Shown piece by piece: positions 33,014 to 41,737 of a stretch of 51,180 nucleotides of DNA (position 1 is the first letter of the stretch; each line of letters begins with the position of its first letter). Under the pieces are notes generated by a model. That model made no database searches. It was not told the origin of the DNA and saw only the letters and a program-made list of their open reading frames with translations. Origin of the DNA: Butyrivibrio proteoclasticus (GTDB lineage: Bacteria > Bacillota > Clostridia > Lachnospirales > Lachnospiraceae); the NCBI RefSeq assembly GCF_900115735.1, contig NZ_FOXO01000026.1, forward strand, positions 1 through 51,180. The letters run 5' to 3'. Made by a program: the position numbers and the translations under genes.

Positions 33014-33895
33014 TTATATATCTCTAAGATCAAGAAGGTTTTCAATATCCCTTGCCTGCTGAGCCATTTTTTCTTCTTTCTTTTTTTGACGAAGAGATTT
33101 GTCGGTTATATGTTCAAGATTGGATGGGTCAAATGGATTTGTGCCATTTGACGTTATGTTAAGAGATTTTTTCTCTGAAGGCGAAATCTCTTTTGCCAGA
33201 TCTTCTTCGACTTCCTGAATCTGTTGAGCCTGTGAAATATCAGGATTAAGGTTGATTTCAGGATTTTCTGCCACAGCGGTATGTTTCTCATTTCTCTTTG
33301 CTGATAAGAGTCCTATTAGATCTACGTTTAGATTGGATATGCTGCAACCAACAGCTTTTTTTCCTTGTATTTCAAAGTTTCTGACCACAACAGTACTAAT
33401 CTCATAGTTGTGTAATGTTGCACCATATCTGAACATGACATTTAATTTGTCGCCTGGCTTTAAGTTGGTATTTTTGTCGAGTATAAGAGATATTCCCCTT
33501 AAAGAAATGTCATGGATCAGGCAGTTCTTCAAAGCAAGGTTATTTCCATTTATAGACATAAGTCCCAGTTTTTCAATGTAGAATCTTTCGGCTTTTCTGG
33601 AATTCTCCGGCTCAAGCTTGGAAGATGCCCTTATAAGATGATAATATCCGTATCTTGTTTTGACAGGTGTGATAGTAGTTGACATGAATCTGTAGACACG
33701 ACCATCACGCTTGTTGAGAACCTGAATCTGCGATGGTTCCAAAAATTGCATATATTTGCCAAAGTATTCCATTGGCTTAACAAGGAGACCTGCTGTCACT
33801 CCAAATATTGCCTCAGTCATGAGAACAATACTGTGACCATCGATTGCTGCATATATTTTTATTTCAGAACCATTTGCAATGTCGTTAACATTCAT
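33014..33895 (-). CDS. PilZ-domain c-di-GMP-binding protein
   Basis: A 293-residue cytoplasmic protein. The N-terminal half resembles the YcgR-like flanking domain (PilZN). The PilZ domain at about 105-215 begins with RKAER (RxxxR) and contains DISLRG (DxSxxG), the two motifs that contact cyclic di-GMP, so binding is expected. The C-terminal 70 residues are charged and look disordered or coiled. YcgR-like proteins slow or redirect flagella or control exopolysaccharide. It lies near a membrane diguanylate cyclase (35201). Divergent from yggS, with a palindromic operator candidate between. Confidence 0.85.
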   Translation of the reverse strand: MNVNDIANGSEIKIYAAIDGHSIVLMTEAIFGVTAGLLVKPMEYFGKYMQFLEPSQIQVLNKRDGRVYRFMSTTITPVKTRYGYYHLIRASSKLEPENSRKAERFYIEKLGLMSINGNNLALKNCLIHDISLRGISLILDKNTNLKPGDKLNVMFRYGATLHNYEISTVVVRNFEIQGKKAVGCSISNLNVDLIGLLSAKRNEKHTAVAENPEINLNPDISQAQQIQEVEEDLAKEISPSEKKSLNITSNGTNPFDPSNLEHITDKSLRQKKKEEKMAQQARDIENLLDLRDI

Positions 33896-33920
33896 ATTGG
33901 TTACCCCTCATTACTATGTT

Positions 33921-33941
33921 TGTTAAAGAATGCGTATTCTT
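33921..33941. promoter_or_regulatory. Palindromic operator candidate at the PilZ/yggS divergent promoter
   Basis: TGTTA followed by AAGAATGCGTATTCTT, matching the site at 12694-12714 except at the two or three central bases. Its right end overlaps TTCTTA (33937-33942), which with a 16-bp spacer precedes TATAAT (33959-33964), a promoter for yggS. A repressor here would block that promoter. Confidence 0.5.
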
Positions 33942-34019
33942 ATCCCCTAGAATTATGATATAATAAGCTCCAGAAAAAATAAAGCGGAAAAACGTTTACT
34001 GCTACAAACAGGAGCTGTT

Positions 34020-34718
34020 ATGATAAAAGACAATCTTGAATTTGTTGAGAGGAAAATTTGCGAAGCATGTGAGAAAGCCGGAAGAGACAGAAGTGAAGTG
34101 ACGCTCATAGCAGTCAGCAAGACTAAACCTGTAAGCGATATAAGACAGGCGATGGATTGTGGAATAAGAGTATTTGGCGAGAATAAAGTTCAGGAGATCA
34201 GAGATAAACACGAAGCTATAACAGAGAATGTGGATTGGCACATGATAGGTCATCTGCAGGCCAACAAGGTGAAATACCTTCCTGGAATAGTCTGTATGAT
34301 TCATTCAGTGGATAATGAGAAGCTGGCTCTTGAAATAGAGAAGCAGTTTGCAAAAGCAAACATTGTTGCCGATGTACTTATAGAAGTGAACATGGCTGGC
34401 GAAGATACCAAGTTTGGACTTGCACCGGATGATACGATAGAATTTGTAAAGGCTATAAGCAGCCTGGAACATATACGAATCAGAGGACTTATGACCATTG
34501 CTCCTTATACTGATGATCCTGAGAGCAATAGAGTGTATTTTAAGGGACTTAGAGAACTTAAAGACAAGATAAATGCAGAAGGTATTCAGGGTGTTAAAAT
34601 GGATACTCTATCTATGGGAATGACGGGGGATTATCAGGTGGCAATTGAAGAAGGGGCCACGTTTGTGCGTGTTGGAACAGGTATTTTTGGCGAAAGAGAT
34701 TACTCAAATATTAAATAA
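34020..34718 (+). CDS. yggS: YggS-family pyridoxal phosphate homeostasis protein
   Basis: A 232-residue PLP-binding TIM-barrel protein (YggS/PLPBP, YlmE in Bacillus). PLP Lys lies in AVSKTKPV near residue 37; other signatures are GENKVQE, WHMIGHLQANK and the phosphate-binding SMGMTGDYQVAIEEG with VRVGTGIFG near the end. It buffers free PLP and affects amino acid pools; no enzymatic activity is known. In many Firmicutes the gene sits ahead of sepF and division genes; here it is followed by an unrelated small ORF. Confidence 0.95.
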   Translation: MIKDNLEFVERKICEACEKAGRDRSEVTLIAVSKTKPVSDIRQAMDCGIRVFGENKVQEIRDKHEAITENVDWHMIGHLQANKVKYLPGIVCMIHSVDNEKLALEIEKQFAKANIVADVLIEVNMAGEDTKFGLAPDDTIEFVKAISSLEHIRIRGLMTIAPYTDDPESNRVYFKGLRELKDKINAEGIQGVKMDTLSMGMTGDYQVAIEEGATFVRVGTGIFGERDYSNIK

Positions 34719-34738
34719 ACATAAACGAATTTACACTA

Positions 34739-34787
34739 ATAGAGCCAGATAGTATAATTGTTTTATACTATTTGACTCTTATTTTTG
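34739..34787 (+). terminator. Terminator after yggS
   Basis: AGAGcCAgATAGTATAA and TTATACTATtTGaCTCT form a stem with a 5-nt loop, followed by TATTTTT. Confidence 0.7.
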
Positions 34788-34820
34788 TAAGATACCTTGA
34801 ATTGATGAAGGACGATATGT

Positions 34821-35093
34821 ATGTTGAGAACGATCCCATTAAGCAAGAATTACACGATAGATCAGATAAATCATTTGATTGATACAGGGCATGTTTTTGT
34901 TACTCCTTTTGGACTTAACAGAACTGCTTATATAGTAGTTAATCACAAGCCTTTTATGGTTATTACTACTGATATTTCAATCAAAGGAGTTCAGCTTAGT
35001 GGTGCATGGTATTCCTGGGAAGATTTGGAAGCCATGGGAGGTGTCTATGAGTCTGAATTTGACGCTCTTAAAGCTATTGCAGGAGGAGCGTGA
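34821..35093 (+). CDS. Small conserved-looking protein, function unknown
   Basis: A 90-residue soluble protein with GAAGGA upstream of the ATG. It reads as alternating short strands and helices (GHVFVTPFGLNRTAYIVVNHKPFMVITTD) ending in a helix. There is no membrane segment, signal or metal motif, and I do not recognise the family. It stands between the yggS terminator and the diguanylate cyclase gene; codon use matches its neighbours, so it is probably expressed. Confidence 0.65.
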   Translation: MLRTIPLSKNYTIDQINHLIDTGHVFVTPFGLNRTAYIVVNHKPFMVITTDISIKGVQLSGAWYSWEDLEAMGGVYESEFDALKAIAGGA

Positions 35094-35200
35094 ACCCCAA
35101 ATTATAAACAATATATAAAATCGAATGGATTTTTGTTACAAGCCTGAGATTTCATGATAAAATTCATTCAATTGTACAATAGCAGCGGAGGTTTGACATT

Positions 35201-36346
35201 TTGGGGTACGAATTTTACTACATTGAAGCACATCTGGCTTGTTTCTTTCTACTTGGGATAATTCTTTTTAAAATTATAAAAGGCGTTAATAAAGATCTTT
35301 CAACAGTCTATCTTGGCAATATAGTTTTTGTTACAATGCTGTATTTTATAGCAGAGATATTTTGGGCACTTGTTGACAGTGGTATTATTAACAACACCAA
35401 GCCACTTCTTTATTTATCCAATATTTTTACATATTTGCTTATAAGTGTGGATGCATACCTTTGGTTTATTTTGTCTGAAACCTTACAAAAAGGGAAGTTG
35501 GTAGAAAATGATATTGCGAGACTACTAATAAGTATTCCGGTCTGGATTTCAGCAATTTTGTGCATTTCCGCCTATAGAACAGGACTGGTTTTTTATGTTG
35601 ATGAGAATAATGTTCTGGTAGGTGGAAACCTTTATCTGATCCTTATTGTTGTTCCTTTTGGGTATCTTTTTGCAGCTTCTGCGAAAGCTTTTTACAGGGC
35701 ACTTGATAAGGACAGATATGCTGAAAGAGGCATGTATTTCATGATAGGAGTATTTCCGTTCATGCCTGTTATTTTAGGTGTTATGCAGGCAATGTACTGG
35801 AGAATACCATTCTTGTGTTATGGAATTGTTGCTGCAGTTTTTTATGCGTATATTACACAGACAGAGAACCTTATCTCTTTGGATCCACTTACTCAGCTCA
35901 ATAACAGGAAACAGATGTTCAGATATCTTGCAAAGAAGATGAGAGAAGAAGAACCGGGGATGTCTCTTTTTATTCTTCTTATCGATATAGACCATTTTAG
36001 AACAGTTAATGAAGCCTATGGTCATCTTGAAGGAGACAATGCACTTATCAGAGTATCAGATGCGATAAAAGATGCTTGTCAAGGACCAAGGAGTAGGTTC
36101 TTTGTATCAAGATATGGCGGAGATGAGTTCGTGGTGGTGGCAGAGATGTCCTACAGGGCAGAAGCTACGTGGCTTGCAGATCAGATTAGGAATAATGTTA
36201 AGCGCATCACAGAAAACTTTGGTACTAACTATGATCTGTCAATTAGTGTTGGAATTGCGCAGTATGATTATGAAACTCCGATTTCACTCCAAGCCTTTAT
36301 TGCCAGAGCAGATTCAGATCTTTATAAGCAAAAGAAGATCAACTAA
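35201..36346 (+). CDS. Membrane diguanylate cyclase (GGDEF)
   Basis: A 381-residue protein with TTG start, GGAGG 9 bases upstream. Residues 1-220 hold seven predicted membrane helices; residues 225-381 form a GGDEF domain opening with LDPLTQLNNRKQM, metal-site DIDHFRTVNEAYGH, and an intact RYGGDEFVVV active-site loop, followed by SISVGIA. It should make cyclic di-GMP from GTP in response to an unknown membrane signal. No typical RxxD inhibitory site is evident five residues before GGDEF. Its 3' flank is a repeat element containing a terminator. Confidence 0.93.
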   Translation: MGYEFYYIEAHLACFFLLGIILFKIIKGVNKDLSTVYLGNIVFVTMLYFIAEIFWALVDSGIINNTKPLLYLSNIFTYLLISVDAYLWFILSETLQKGKLVENDIARLLISIPVWISAILCISAYRTGLVFYVDENNVLVGGNLYLILIVVPFGYLFAASAKAFYRALDKDRYAERGMYFMIGVFPFMPVILGVMQAMYWRIPFLCYGIVAAVFYAYITQTENLISLDPLTQLNNRKQMFRYLAKKMREEEPGMSLFILLIDIDHFRTVNEAYGHLEGDNALIRVSDAIKDACQGPRSRFFVSRYGGDEFVVVAEMSYRAEATWLADQIRNNVKRITENFGTNYDLSISVGIAQYDYETPISLQAFIARADSDLYKQKKIN

Positions 36347-36374
36347 AAAAATACTTTCTTGCGAGTGGCATAAA

Positions 36375-36559
36375 ATCCAAAAGTGCCCATACCTTCGGAT
36401 AGATCTCGTAGTATTCGCAAAGACACAGTAAATATAAAATAATGCGCCCTGTTTTCTTTCATGCTTATTCAGAACAGAAAACAGGGCTTTTATTTTATCT
36501 TAACTGTCTCTATTGCTCATACTAAATCGCTCTATCCAAAGTTATGGGCACTTCTGGAT
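36375..36559. repeat. 185-bp element with long terminal inverted repeats and internal terminator
   Basis: Arms 36375-36402 and 36532-36559 pair over 28 bp with few mismatches (ATCCAaAAGTGCCCATA type), and weaker pairing continues inward for about 20 more bases. Inside, GCCCTGTTTTCT/AGAAAACAGGGC at 36447-36488 followed by TTTTATTTTA is a good terminator, probably for the diguanylate cyclase gene 30 bases upstream. Confidence 0.7.
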
Positions 36560-36615
36560 TTAAGGTTTACTACACATATAAAGAATAATATTTTTGCGTC
36601 TGTTTACAATAAAAT

Positions 36616-36761
36616 ATGCATTCTTGAATCAACAATTCAAGAATGCATCAACCAAGCCAATTTAAATCGACTTCGTCGATGAGGCTTGGTTGACTCTTCA
36701 CTCATATTCTCACGAAATCCGCAGTATATGCGGATTTCTGGAATTTAGTTCAAGATGTCAT
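36616..36761. repeat. 146-bp three-hairpin repeat, copy 2
   Basis: Same arrangement as 30901-31041: identical hairpin 1 and hairpin 3, and hairpin 2 changed in its loop side (AATTTAAATCGA against TCGATGAGG). Ends ATGCATTCTTGAA and TTCAAGATGTCAT. It ends 13 bases from the stop of the minus-strand miniprotein. Confidence 0.8.
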
Positions 36762-36773
36762 GCTTTTTTATTC

Positions 36774-36866
36774 TCAAAATAAAGAACTTACTAAATTGAT
36801 GAGGACACCTGCAAATATAAGTGCTGCAATAATCGCAATCGCATATATAAACTTCATTCGTGCCAT
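36774..36866 (-). CDS. 30-residue single-helix membrane miniprotein
   Basis: Below usual ORF size limits. From ATG at 36866 the product begins MARMKFIYAIAIIAALIF and continues through a hydrophobic stretch to LINLVSSLF with a TGA stop. Basic N-terminus plus about 23 hydrophobic residues gives one membrane helix with N-terminus inside. AGGGGA lies about 9 bases upstream. Divergent from the beta-helix gene. Function unknown; could be a regulatory membrane peptide or a type I toxin-like peptide, though no antisense RNA is evident. Confidence 0.5.
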   Translation of the reverse strand: MARMKFIYAIAIIAALIFAGVLINLVSSLF

Positions 36867-37018
36867 ATATTTTATTCCCCTGTGTAAAGTTTTGTTTGCT
36901 TATTATTTTTTGAATTATCAGTAAGTATAGCATACACTTTTAGTGATATACTAGTATTGTAGCTATATTTGTGTCTGTAGATAAAAAATATTGAACATAG
37001 TGTTATTAGGAGGGGAAT

Positions 37019-39673
37019 ATGCAGATTTATGTAGCGGGTAATGTGCTTAGGAGCGGTGACGGAAGCGTCAATCATCCTTTTAAGACTATTCAGGAAGCGG
37101 CTGATATGGCAAAGGCTGGTGACACTGTCCTGGTGGCTCCCGGTATATATAGAGAGTGGGTAAAACCTAAAAACTCCGGCACTGAAAAAGAGAGAATTGT
37201 CTATAAGAGTACATCAAGGGGCGAAGCTATTATCACTGGTTCTGAGGAACTAAAGGGATTTGAGGCTTTTGAGAATGTTTGGAGAATAAGAATACCAAAC
37301 AGCTTTTTCGGAGATTACAATCCATATATTTCTGAAGTTGCAGGAGACTGGTTCAAGACTTCGGATAAAAATCCCCACACAGGTGAATTATATTTAAATG
37401 GTAGATCAATGACTGAAGTTTTTGATCTGTCTTTTTGCATGCATCCCGATAAGGATAAGCGTTCCTGGGACCCGGATTTTTCTGAGTATGTCTGGTTTAC
37501 AGCTCAGGAAGATAACAATACAGTCATCTATGCTAATTTCCAGGGAAAAGACCCAAATCAGGAAGATGTAGAGATTTCTGTCAGGAGGGCATGTTTTTTC
37601 CCGGAGAAAAAAGGTCTGAATTATATTACATTAAGCGGTTTTACCATCAAAAATGCTGCTACTCAGTGGGCACCGCCTACAGCGATGCAGGAAGGTATGG
37701 TCGGCCCTAACTGGTCAAAGGGATGGATCATAGAAGAGTGCGAGATAGCTGAGTCAAAATGTGTTGGAATAAGTCTTGGAAAGTATTATCAGCATGGCAA
37801 TAACAATAAATGGACTTCTTACTGGCTGAAAGATGGCACACAAACCCAGAGAGATGTGGTATGTCAGGCGGTTAATGATGGCTGGGACAAAGAAACAGTT
37901 GGCTCTCACATAGTCAGAAGATGTGATATACATGATTGTGGTCAGGCGGGAATTGTAGGCCACATGGGATGCGCTTTCTCAATTATAGAGGATAACCATA
38001 TACATCATATAAATAATAAGCATAACATTGAAGGTGCAGAGATAGGAGGTATCAAGTTCCATGCTGCCATAGACACCCAGATCAGAAGAAACCATATCGA
38101 CCATTGTACTCGGGGAATATGGCTGGACTGGGAAGCGCAGGGAACAAGGGTCACTCAGAACTTCCTTCACGATAATGTTCCGCCAAAAGGAACTATCATA
38201 GAAAGCGGGCTCTCGTTGGGAGAAGATATCTTTATCGAAGTTTCCCATGGGCCGACGATTGTTGATCACAACCTGCTTTTGTCTGATATTGCCGCAAGGA
38301 TCAGCGCTCAGGGAATAGCCTTTGTGCACAACCTTATAGCCGGCTCTTTTACCTATGTTGGAAATGGAACAGACAATGGCGGGAAAAAGTTTGCCACAAA
38401 CAGATATACCCCATATCATGTGCCGCATTCTACGAAGATTGCAGGCTTTATGACAATACTTCACGGTGATGCGAGATTTTATAACAACATTTTTGTCCAA
38501 AAGCCAATAAGACAGGACCTTTTGGACTACTGTGTTTCAAAAGAAGCTGATACCATAGACCGCAACAATTTTATATGCGGAACCATTCCTTACAACACAT
38601 ATCCAAGTCCTTCTGAGTACTTTGGAAGATTTGGCAAAAATGCAAGAAAGACTTTAGGTTCCAATGATCTATATTATGATCATTTGCCGGTTTATTTTGG
38701 AGGCAACGCATATTTTAACGGTGCAAGGAGCTGTGATTTTGAGACTTCTGCACACATTGATCAGGGACATAAAATAAGTCTTTATGTGGATGAAGACGAG
38801 GGAAGATATACACTTCATACCAACCTTTATGAGTATCTTCCGAGAAACTTTACAGTTCCGGTTAATTCGGATTCTTTAGGTCTTGCCTTTGAACCGGAGG
38901 AGAGATTTGAAAATCCTGACGGAAGCTCTATCCTGTTTGATACAGACTATTTTGGAAGGAAAAGAGGGCGCTTCCCTGTTGCAGGACCTTTCGAGGAATG
39001 TGGCAGTGACAGGTTTACAGTTCAGACTCCTTTGTTCTATTCCTATAAGATAAAGCATGATGAGAATGCGAGAATAGAAGAAAAGAAAGAAAAAGAGGAA
39101 GAAGACATCAGGTATGAGTCAGAGCCTGAGATGGTTGCAGATACCACAGGTTTTGAAACTGACCTGGGTGCCTATGTAGCAGAAGTTAATGCAAATATTC
39201 TTTTGACCGGGTGCTCAAATGTGGGTATCAAGTTCCCATTTGAGGGTGAGCTCTTTATAGTAAGCGACATGTTCGTAAAGGGGAACGAGGTGTGGCTTTA
39301 TGATTCCACTAATGAAAAACTTGTAGAGCTAGACTGCGAGTATGGGATATATCATAGTTTAAAGAAGTGGTCTGTTGGAGCACTGCAATCACTTGATGTA
39401 AATGATGACCCAAACGCTGAAGGAATAGTAAGAACAGCTGGAACACTTCTTTGCATTTTAAATAAGAGCCTGGCCCATGACCCTGCTGATACCTGCAGCA
39501 CAATTGAGGAGAAGGTCAACCTCGGAATTGAGCCAAAGGGCATAAAGATGAGATTTAAACCCAAATATCTCAAATTTATAAGAGGGAAAAAGTTCATTTC
39601 ACTGGAGGATGTTATCTATAGGATAAGCAGAGCATCTATGGATATAGTGACCGAAAGAATTGAGCATTTATAA
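37019..39673 (+). CDS. Right-handed parallel beta-helix protein, possible glycoside hydrolase
   Basis: An 884-residue protein. The first 60 residues match the DUF1565-type start of beta-helix enzymes (FKTIQEAADMAKAGDTVLVAPGIY). Residues about 180-480 contain repeated right-handed helix coils with His/Asn/Asp-rich turns (IVRRCDIHDCGQAGIVGHMG, IIEDNHIHHINN, IRRNHIDHCTRGIW). A C-terminal beta-rich region with an acidic EEKKEKEEEED stretch follows. The layout recalls GH141-like enzymes and pectate-lyase relatives, which act on fucosylated or pectic glycans; I cannot assign catalytic residues. No signal peptide, so it appears cytoplasmic. AGGAGGGG precedes the ATG. First gene of the 37-44.4 kb cluster. 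Confidence 0.75.
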   Translation: MQIYVAGNVLRSGDGSVNHPFKTIQEAADMAKAGDTVLVAPGIYREWVKPKNSGTEKERIVYKSTSRGEAIITGSEELKGFEAFENVWRIRIPNSFFGDYNPYISEVAGDWFKTSDKNPHTGELYLNGRSMTEVFDLSFCMHPDKDKRSWDPDFSEYVWFTAQEDNNTVIYANFQGKDPNQEDVEISVRRACFFPEKKGLNYITLSGFTIKNAATQWAPPTAMQEGMVGPNWSKGWIIEECEIAESKCVGISLGKYYQHGNNNKWTSYWLKDGTQTQRDVVCQAVNDGWDKETVGSHIVRRCDIHDCGQAGIVGHMGCAFSIIEDNHIHHINNKHNIEGAEIGGIKFHAAIDTQIRRNHIDHCTRGIWLDWEAQGTRVTQNFLHDNVPPKGTIIESGLSLGEDIFIEVSHGPTIVDHNLLLSDIAARISAQGIAFVHNLIAGSFTYVGNGTDNGGKKFATNRYTPYHVPHSTKIAGFMTILHGDARFYNNIFVQKPIRQDLLDYCVSKEADTIDRNNFICGTIPYNTYPSPSEYFGRFGKNARKTLGSNDLYYDHLPVYFGGNAYFNGARSCDFETSAHIDQGHKISLYVDEDEGRYTLHTNLYEYLPRNFTVPVNSDSLGLAFEPEERFENPDGSSILFDTDYFGRKRGRFPVAGPFEECGSDRFTVQTPLFYSYKIKHDENARIEEKKEKEEEDIRYESEPEMVADTTGFETDLGAYVAEVNANILLTGCSNVGIKFPFEGELFIVSDMFVKGNEVWLYDSTNEKLVELDCEYGIYHSLKKWSVGALQSLDVNDDPNAEGIVRTAGTLLCILNKSLAHDPADTCSTIEEKVNLGIEPKGIKMRFKPKYLKFIRGKKFISLEDVIYRISRASMDIVTERIEHL

Positions 39674-39700
39674 AACTATAGGTAAGGATTAAAAGTTTTG

Positions 39701-40972
39701 ATGGAGAGAAAAAATTGGTACAAACTGGATAATGCCGCTAAAATTGTTCCTTCTACGGCGAGAGGAGCAAATACAAGGGTATTCAGACTTACATGTGAGT
39801 TAAAAGAAAAAGTTGAAAAGGATATGCTTCAGATAGCTCTTGACGAGACTATCGATGAATTTCCGTTTTTTAACTGTGTCCTTCACAGGGGAATTTTCTG
39901 GTATTACCTTGAGGACAGTGATCTAAGGCCTGTTGTTGAGCTTGAGCACACACCAGCCTGCATGCCGCTTTATATTCCGGGGCATAAAAATCTTTTATAC
40001 AGAGTTAACTATTTTGATAAAAGAATAAATCTTGAAATGTTCCACGTTCTTGCGGATGGAACAGGAGCCTTTATGTTTTTTAAGACTCTTATTATCCGCT
40101 ATCTTCAGCTCAAACACTCACTTAGCGAAGATATCAAGCCTGTTGATGAGTTTTCTGTTGAGGAAAAGAATGTTGATGCATTCACTGACAATTATAGCAA
40201 GCAAAAAGGCCTCAAGCAGCTTAAGGAGATGTCATCTGTTAAGGCGTATCAGGTAAGCGGCGAGCTTGATGAAAACCTGCTTCCGCATCTTCTTGAGGGA
40301 ACAGTATCAAGCAGCAAATTCCTGGAGCTTGCGCACCAGCATAACACAACAGTTGGTGTTTTGTGCGTTGCAATCTACATTAAGGCTGCGATACTCAGCA
40401 TGAACCGTGGTCAAAAGAAAAGGCATGTTGTGGTAAGTGTTCCTGTGAATTTAAGACAGTTCTATCACAGCGGAACAGCCAGAAATTTCTTTGGCGTTAT
40501 CAATATCGATTATGATCCAGCCAATTATGACGGTAATCTGGCTACGATAATAGAGCCTGTTGACAAAGCTTTTAAGGAAAAGCTTTCAGCTGAGAATATT
40601 GAAAAGACAATGAATTCTTATTCTGCTCTTGAGCACAACCTGGCCGTAAAAGTGGTTCCACTTCCTATAAAGGATTTCACGATCGGAAGATTTGATGCTG
40701 CAGCCAAAAAGGGTGTAACAACTTCCATGTCAAACATTGGAAGGATTAAGATGCCTAAAGAGGTTGAGGAATATATAGACAGATTCAGCGCCTTTATGAC
40801 CGCATCCTCCCAGCAGGTAACAGTCTGCTCCTTTGGTGATAAGATGACCTTTGGTGAAGCCTCACCATTTAAGACCCACAGAGTAATGCTTAATTTCTTC
40901 AGATGTCTGTCAGAACAGGGAATAGAAGTTGAGCTTGGGTCTAACGACTATGATGAGGAGGTAAGTGAATAA
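39701..40972 (+). CDS. Alcohol acetyltransferase-like / condensation-fold acyltransferase
   Basis: A 423-residue CoA-dependent acyltransferase of the condensation-domain fold. The active-site HxxxDG is HVLADG in MFHVLADGTGAF, and a C-terminal segment (around VTVCSFGDKMTFGEASPF) corresponds to the DFGWG-like structural region. Generic annotations call such proteins alcohol acetyltransferases; the real acceptor is unknown. ATG 39701 is preferred over a TTG one codon earlier. The stop overlaps the next start by one base (TAATG), so it is translationally coupled to the DUF6320-like gene. It lies 27 bases after the beta-helix gene. Confidence 0.8.
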   Translation: MERKNWYKLDNAAKIVPSTARGANTRVFRLTCELKEKVEKDMLQIALDETIDEFPFFNCVLHRGIFWYYLEDSDLRPVVELEHTPACMPLYIPGHKNLLYRVNYFDKRINLEMFHVLADGTGAFMFFKTLIIRYLQLKHSLSEDIKPVDEFSVEEKNVDAFTDNYSKQKGLKQLKEMSSVKAYQVSGELDENLLPHLLEGTVSSSKFLELAHQHNTTVGVLCVAIYIKAAILSMNRGQKKRHVVVSVPVNLRQFYHSGTARNFFGVINIDYDPANYDGNLATIIEPVDKAFKEKLSAENIEKTMNSYSALEHNLAVKVVPLPIKDFTIGRFDAAAKKGVTTSMSNIGRIKMPKEVEEYIDRFSAFMTASSQQVTVCSFGDKMTFGEASPFKTHRVMLNFFRCLSEQGIEVELGSNDYDEEVSE

Positions 40973-41637
40973 TGCAGATGTGTCCAAAGTGCAAAGTTAA
41001 TATACGAGGAAATAAGAGCTGTTGCCCGTTATGTCAGGGGAAACTTAAAAATGTGGAAGGTGAGATAAGCCCTTCTTTTCCAACAATAAGAAGAAAAAAG
41101 ATCAGTAATATCACATTTTTGAAGGTATGCACGTTTCTTTTTGTTGCTTCTGAAATAGTTTTTGCAACCATCAATATCATGACTGAGAATAAGTTCTCAT
41201 TTATCAGTCCCGTTATGCTGGGAATTCTGGCAGGATGGATCACGATAATAACCACCATGTATCTTAGAAATAACCTGATAAAGGTAATAACCTGGGAAGT
41301 GATAGTGGCGATAGTGGTAGATATTTACGTGGATATTCATACAGGATTTCACGGGTGGAGTTTTGCGTGGATGATCCCGCTGACCCTGATAGGTCTTGCC
41401 ATTGCAACAATTATTACCGCACTTGTGTTAAAGCTTAGGCTTGATGAGTATATTCTCTACCTTGTGCTTGACCTTGTGATGGTGCTTCTTCAGATTGTGT
41501 TCATAAAAAATGGCATGAATAAGGTTCCGTGGCCTGCAGTCAGCAGTGTGATGATATACCTGATCCTTTTTGCAGGAGTTATCATCTTCAGGTTCAATGA
41601 CCTCAAGAATGCTTCAGAAAAAATGTTTAATATGTGA
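40972..41637 (+). CDS. Zinc-ribbon membrane protein (DUF6320-like)
   Basis: A 221-residue protein with an N-terminal zinc ribbon (CPKCKVNI...CCPLCQGKL, residues 4-25) and six predicted membrane helices from about 50 to 210. I associate it with DUF6320, often found beside an HxxxDG acyltransferase and an alpha/beta hydrolase in Lachnospiraceae; function unknown. Start overlaps the acyltransferase stop. Its own stop codon lies within the left terminal repeat of a small element (41633-41719), so the native C-terminus may have been altered by an insertion. Confidence 0.78.
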   Translation: MQMCPKCKVNIRGNKSCCPLCQGKLKNVEGEISPSFPTIRRKKISNITFLKVCTFLFVASEIVFATINIMTENKFSFISPVMLGILAGWITIITTMYLRNNLIKVITWEVIVAIVVDIYVDIHTGFHGWSFAWMIPLTLIGLAIATIITALVLKLRLDEYILYLVLDLVMVLLQIVFIKNGMNKVPWPAVSSVMIYLILFAGVIIFRFNDLKNASEKMFNM

Positions 41638-41719
41638 TGATATAGGTGTCACAGATCAAATATGTGTTCATGCTTGTAGGATTGAGAGAGCGAAGCGGAG
41701 CAATCCGTATATCATCACA
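41633..41719. repeat. 87-bp element with perfect 12-bp terminal inverted repeats
   Basis: TGTGATGATATA (41633-41644) and TATATCATCACA (41708-41719) bound the element; inside is GGATTG/CAATCC enclosing AGCGAAGCGGAGC. The AGCGGAGC motif is the reverse of GCTCCGCT found at 21726 and 31119. It separates the zinc-ribbon gene from the esterase gene. Confidence 0.7.
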
Positions 41720-41737
41720 AAGTGTAATAGGTGTTTC

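Noticed and set aside
36461..36682. 73-codon plus-strand ORF
   Set aside because: It spans parts of two separate repeat elements and shares its tail with an equivalent spurious frame at 30.9 kb.
41570..41737. N-terminal extension of the esterase with CxxC motifs
   Set aside because: This frame lies over the zinc-ribbon gene's 3' end and the 87-bp element; family similarity starts after ATG 41738.
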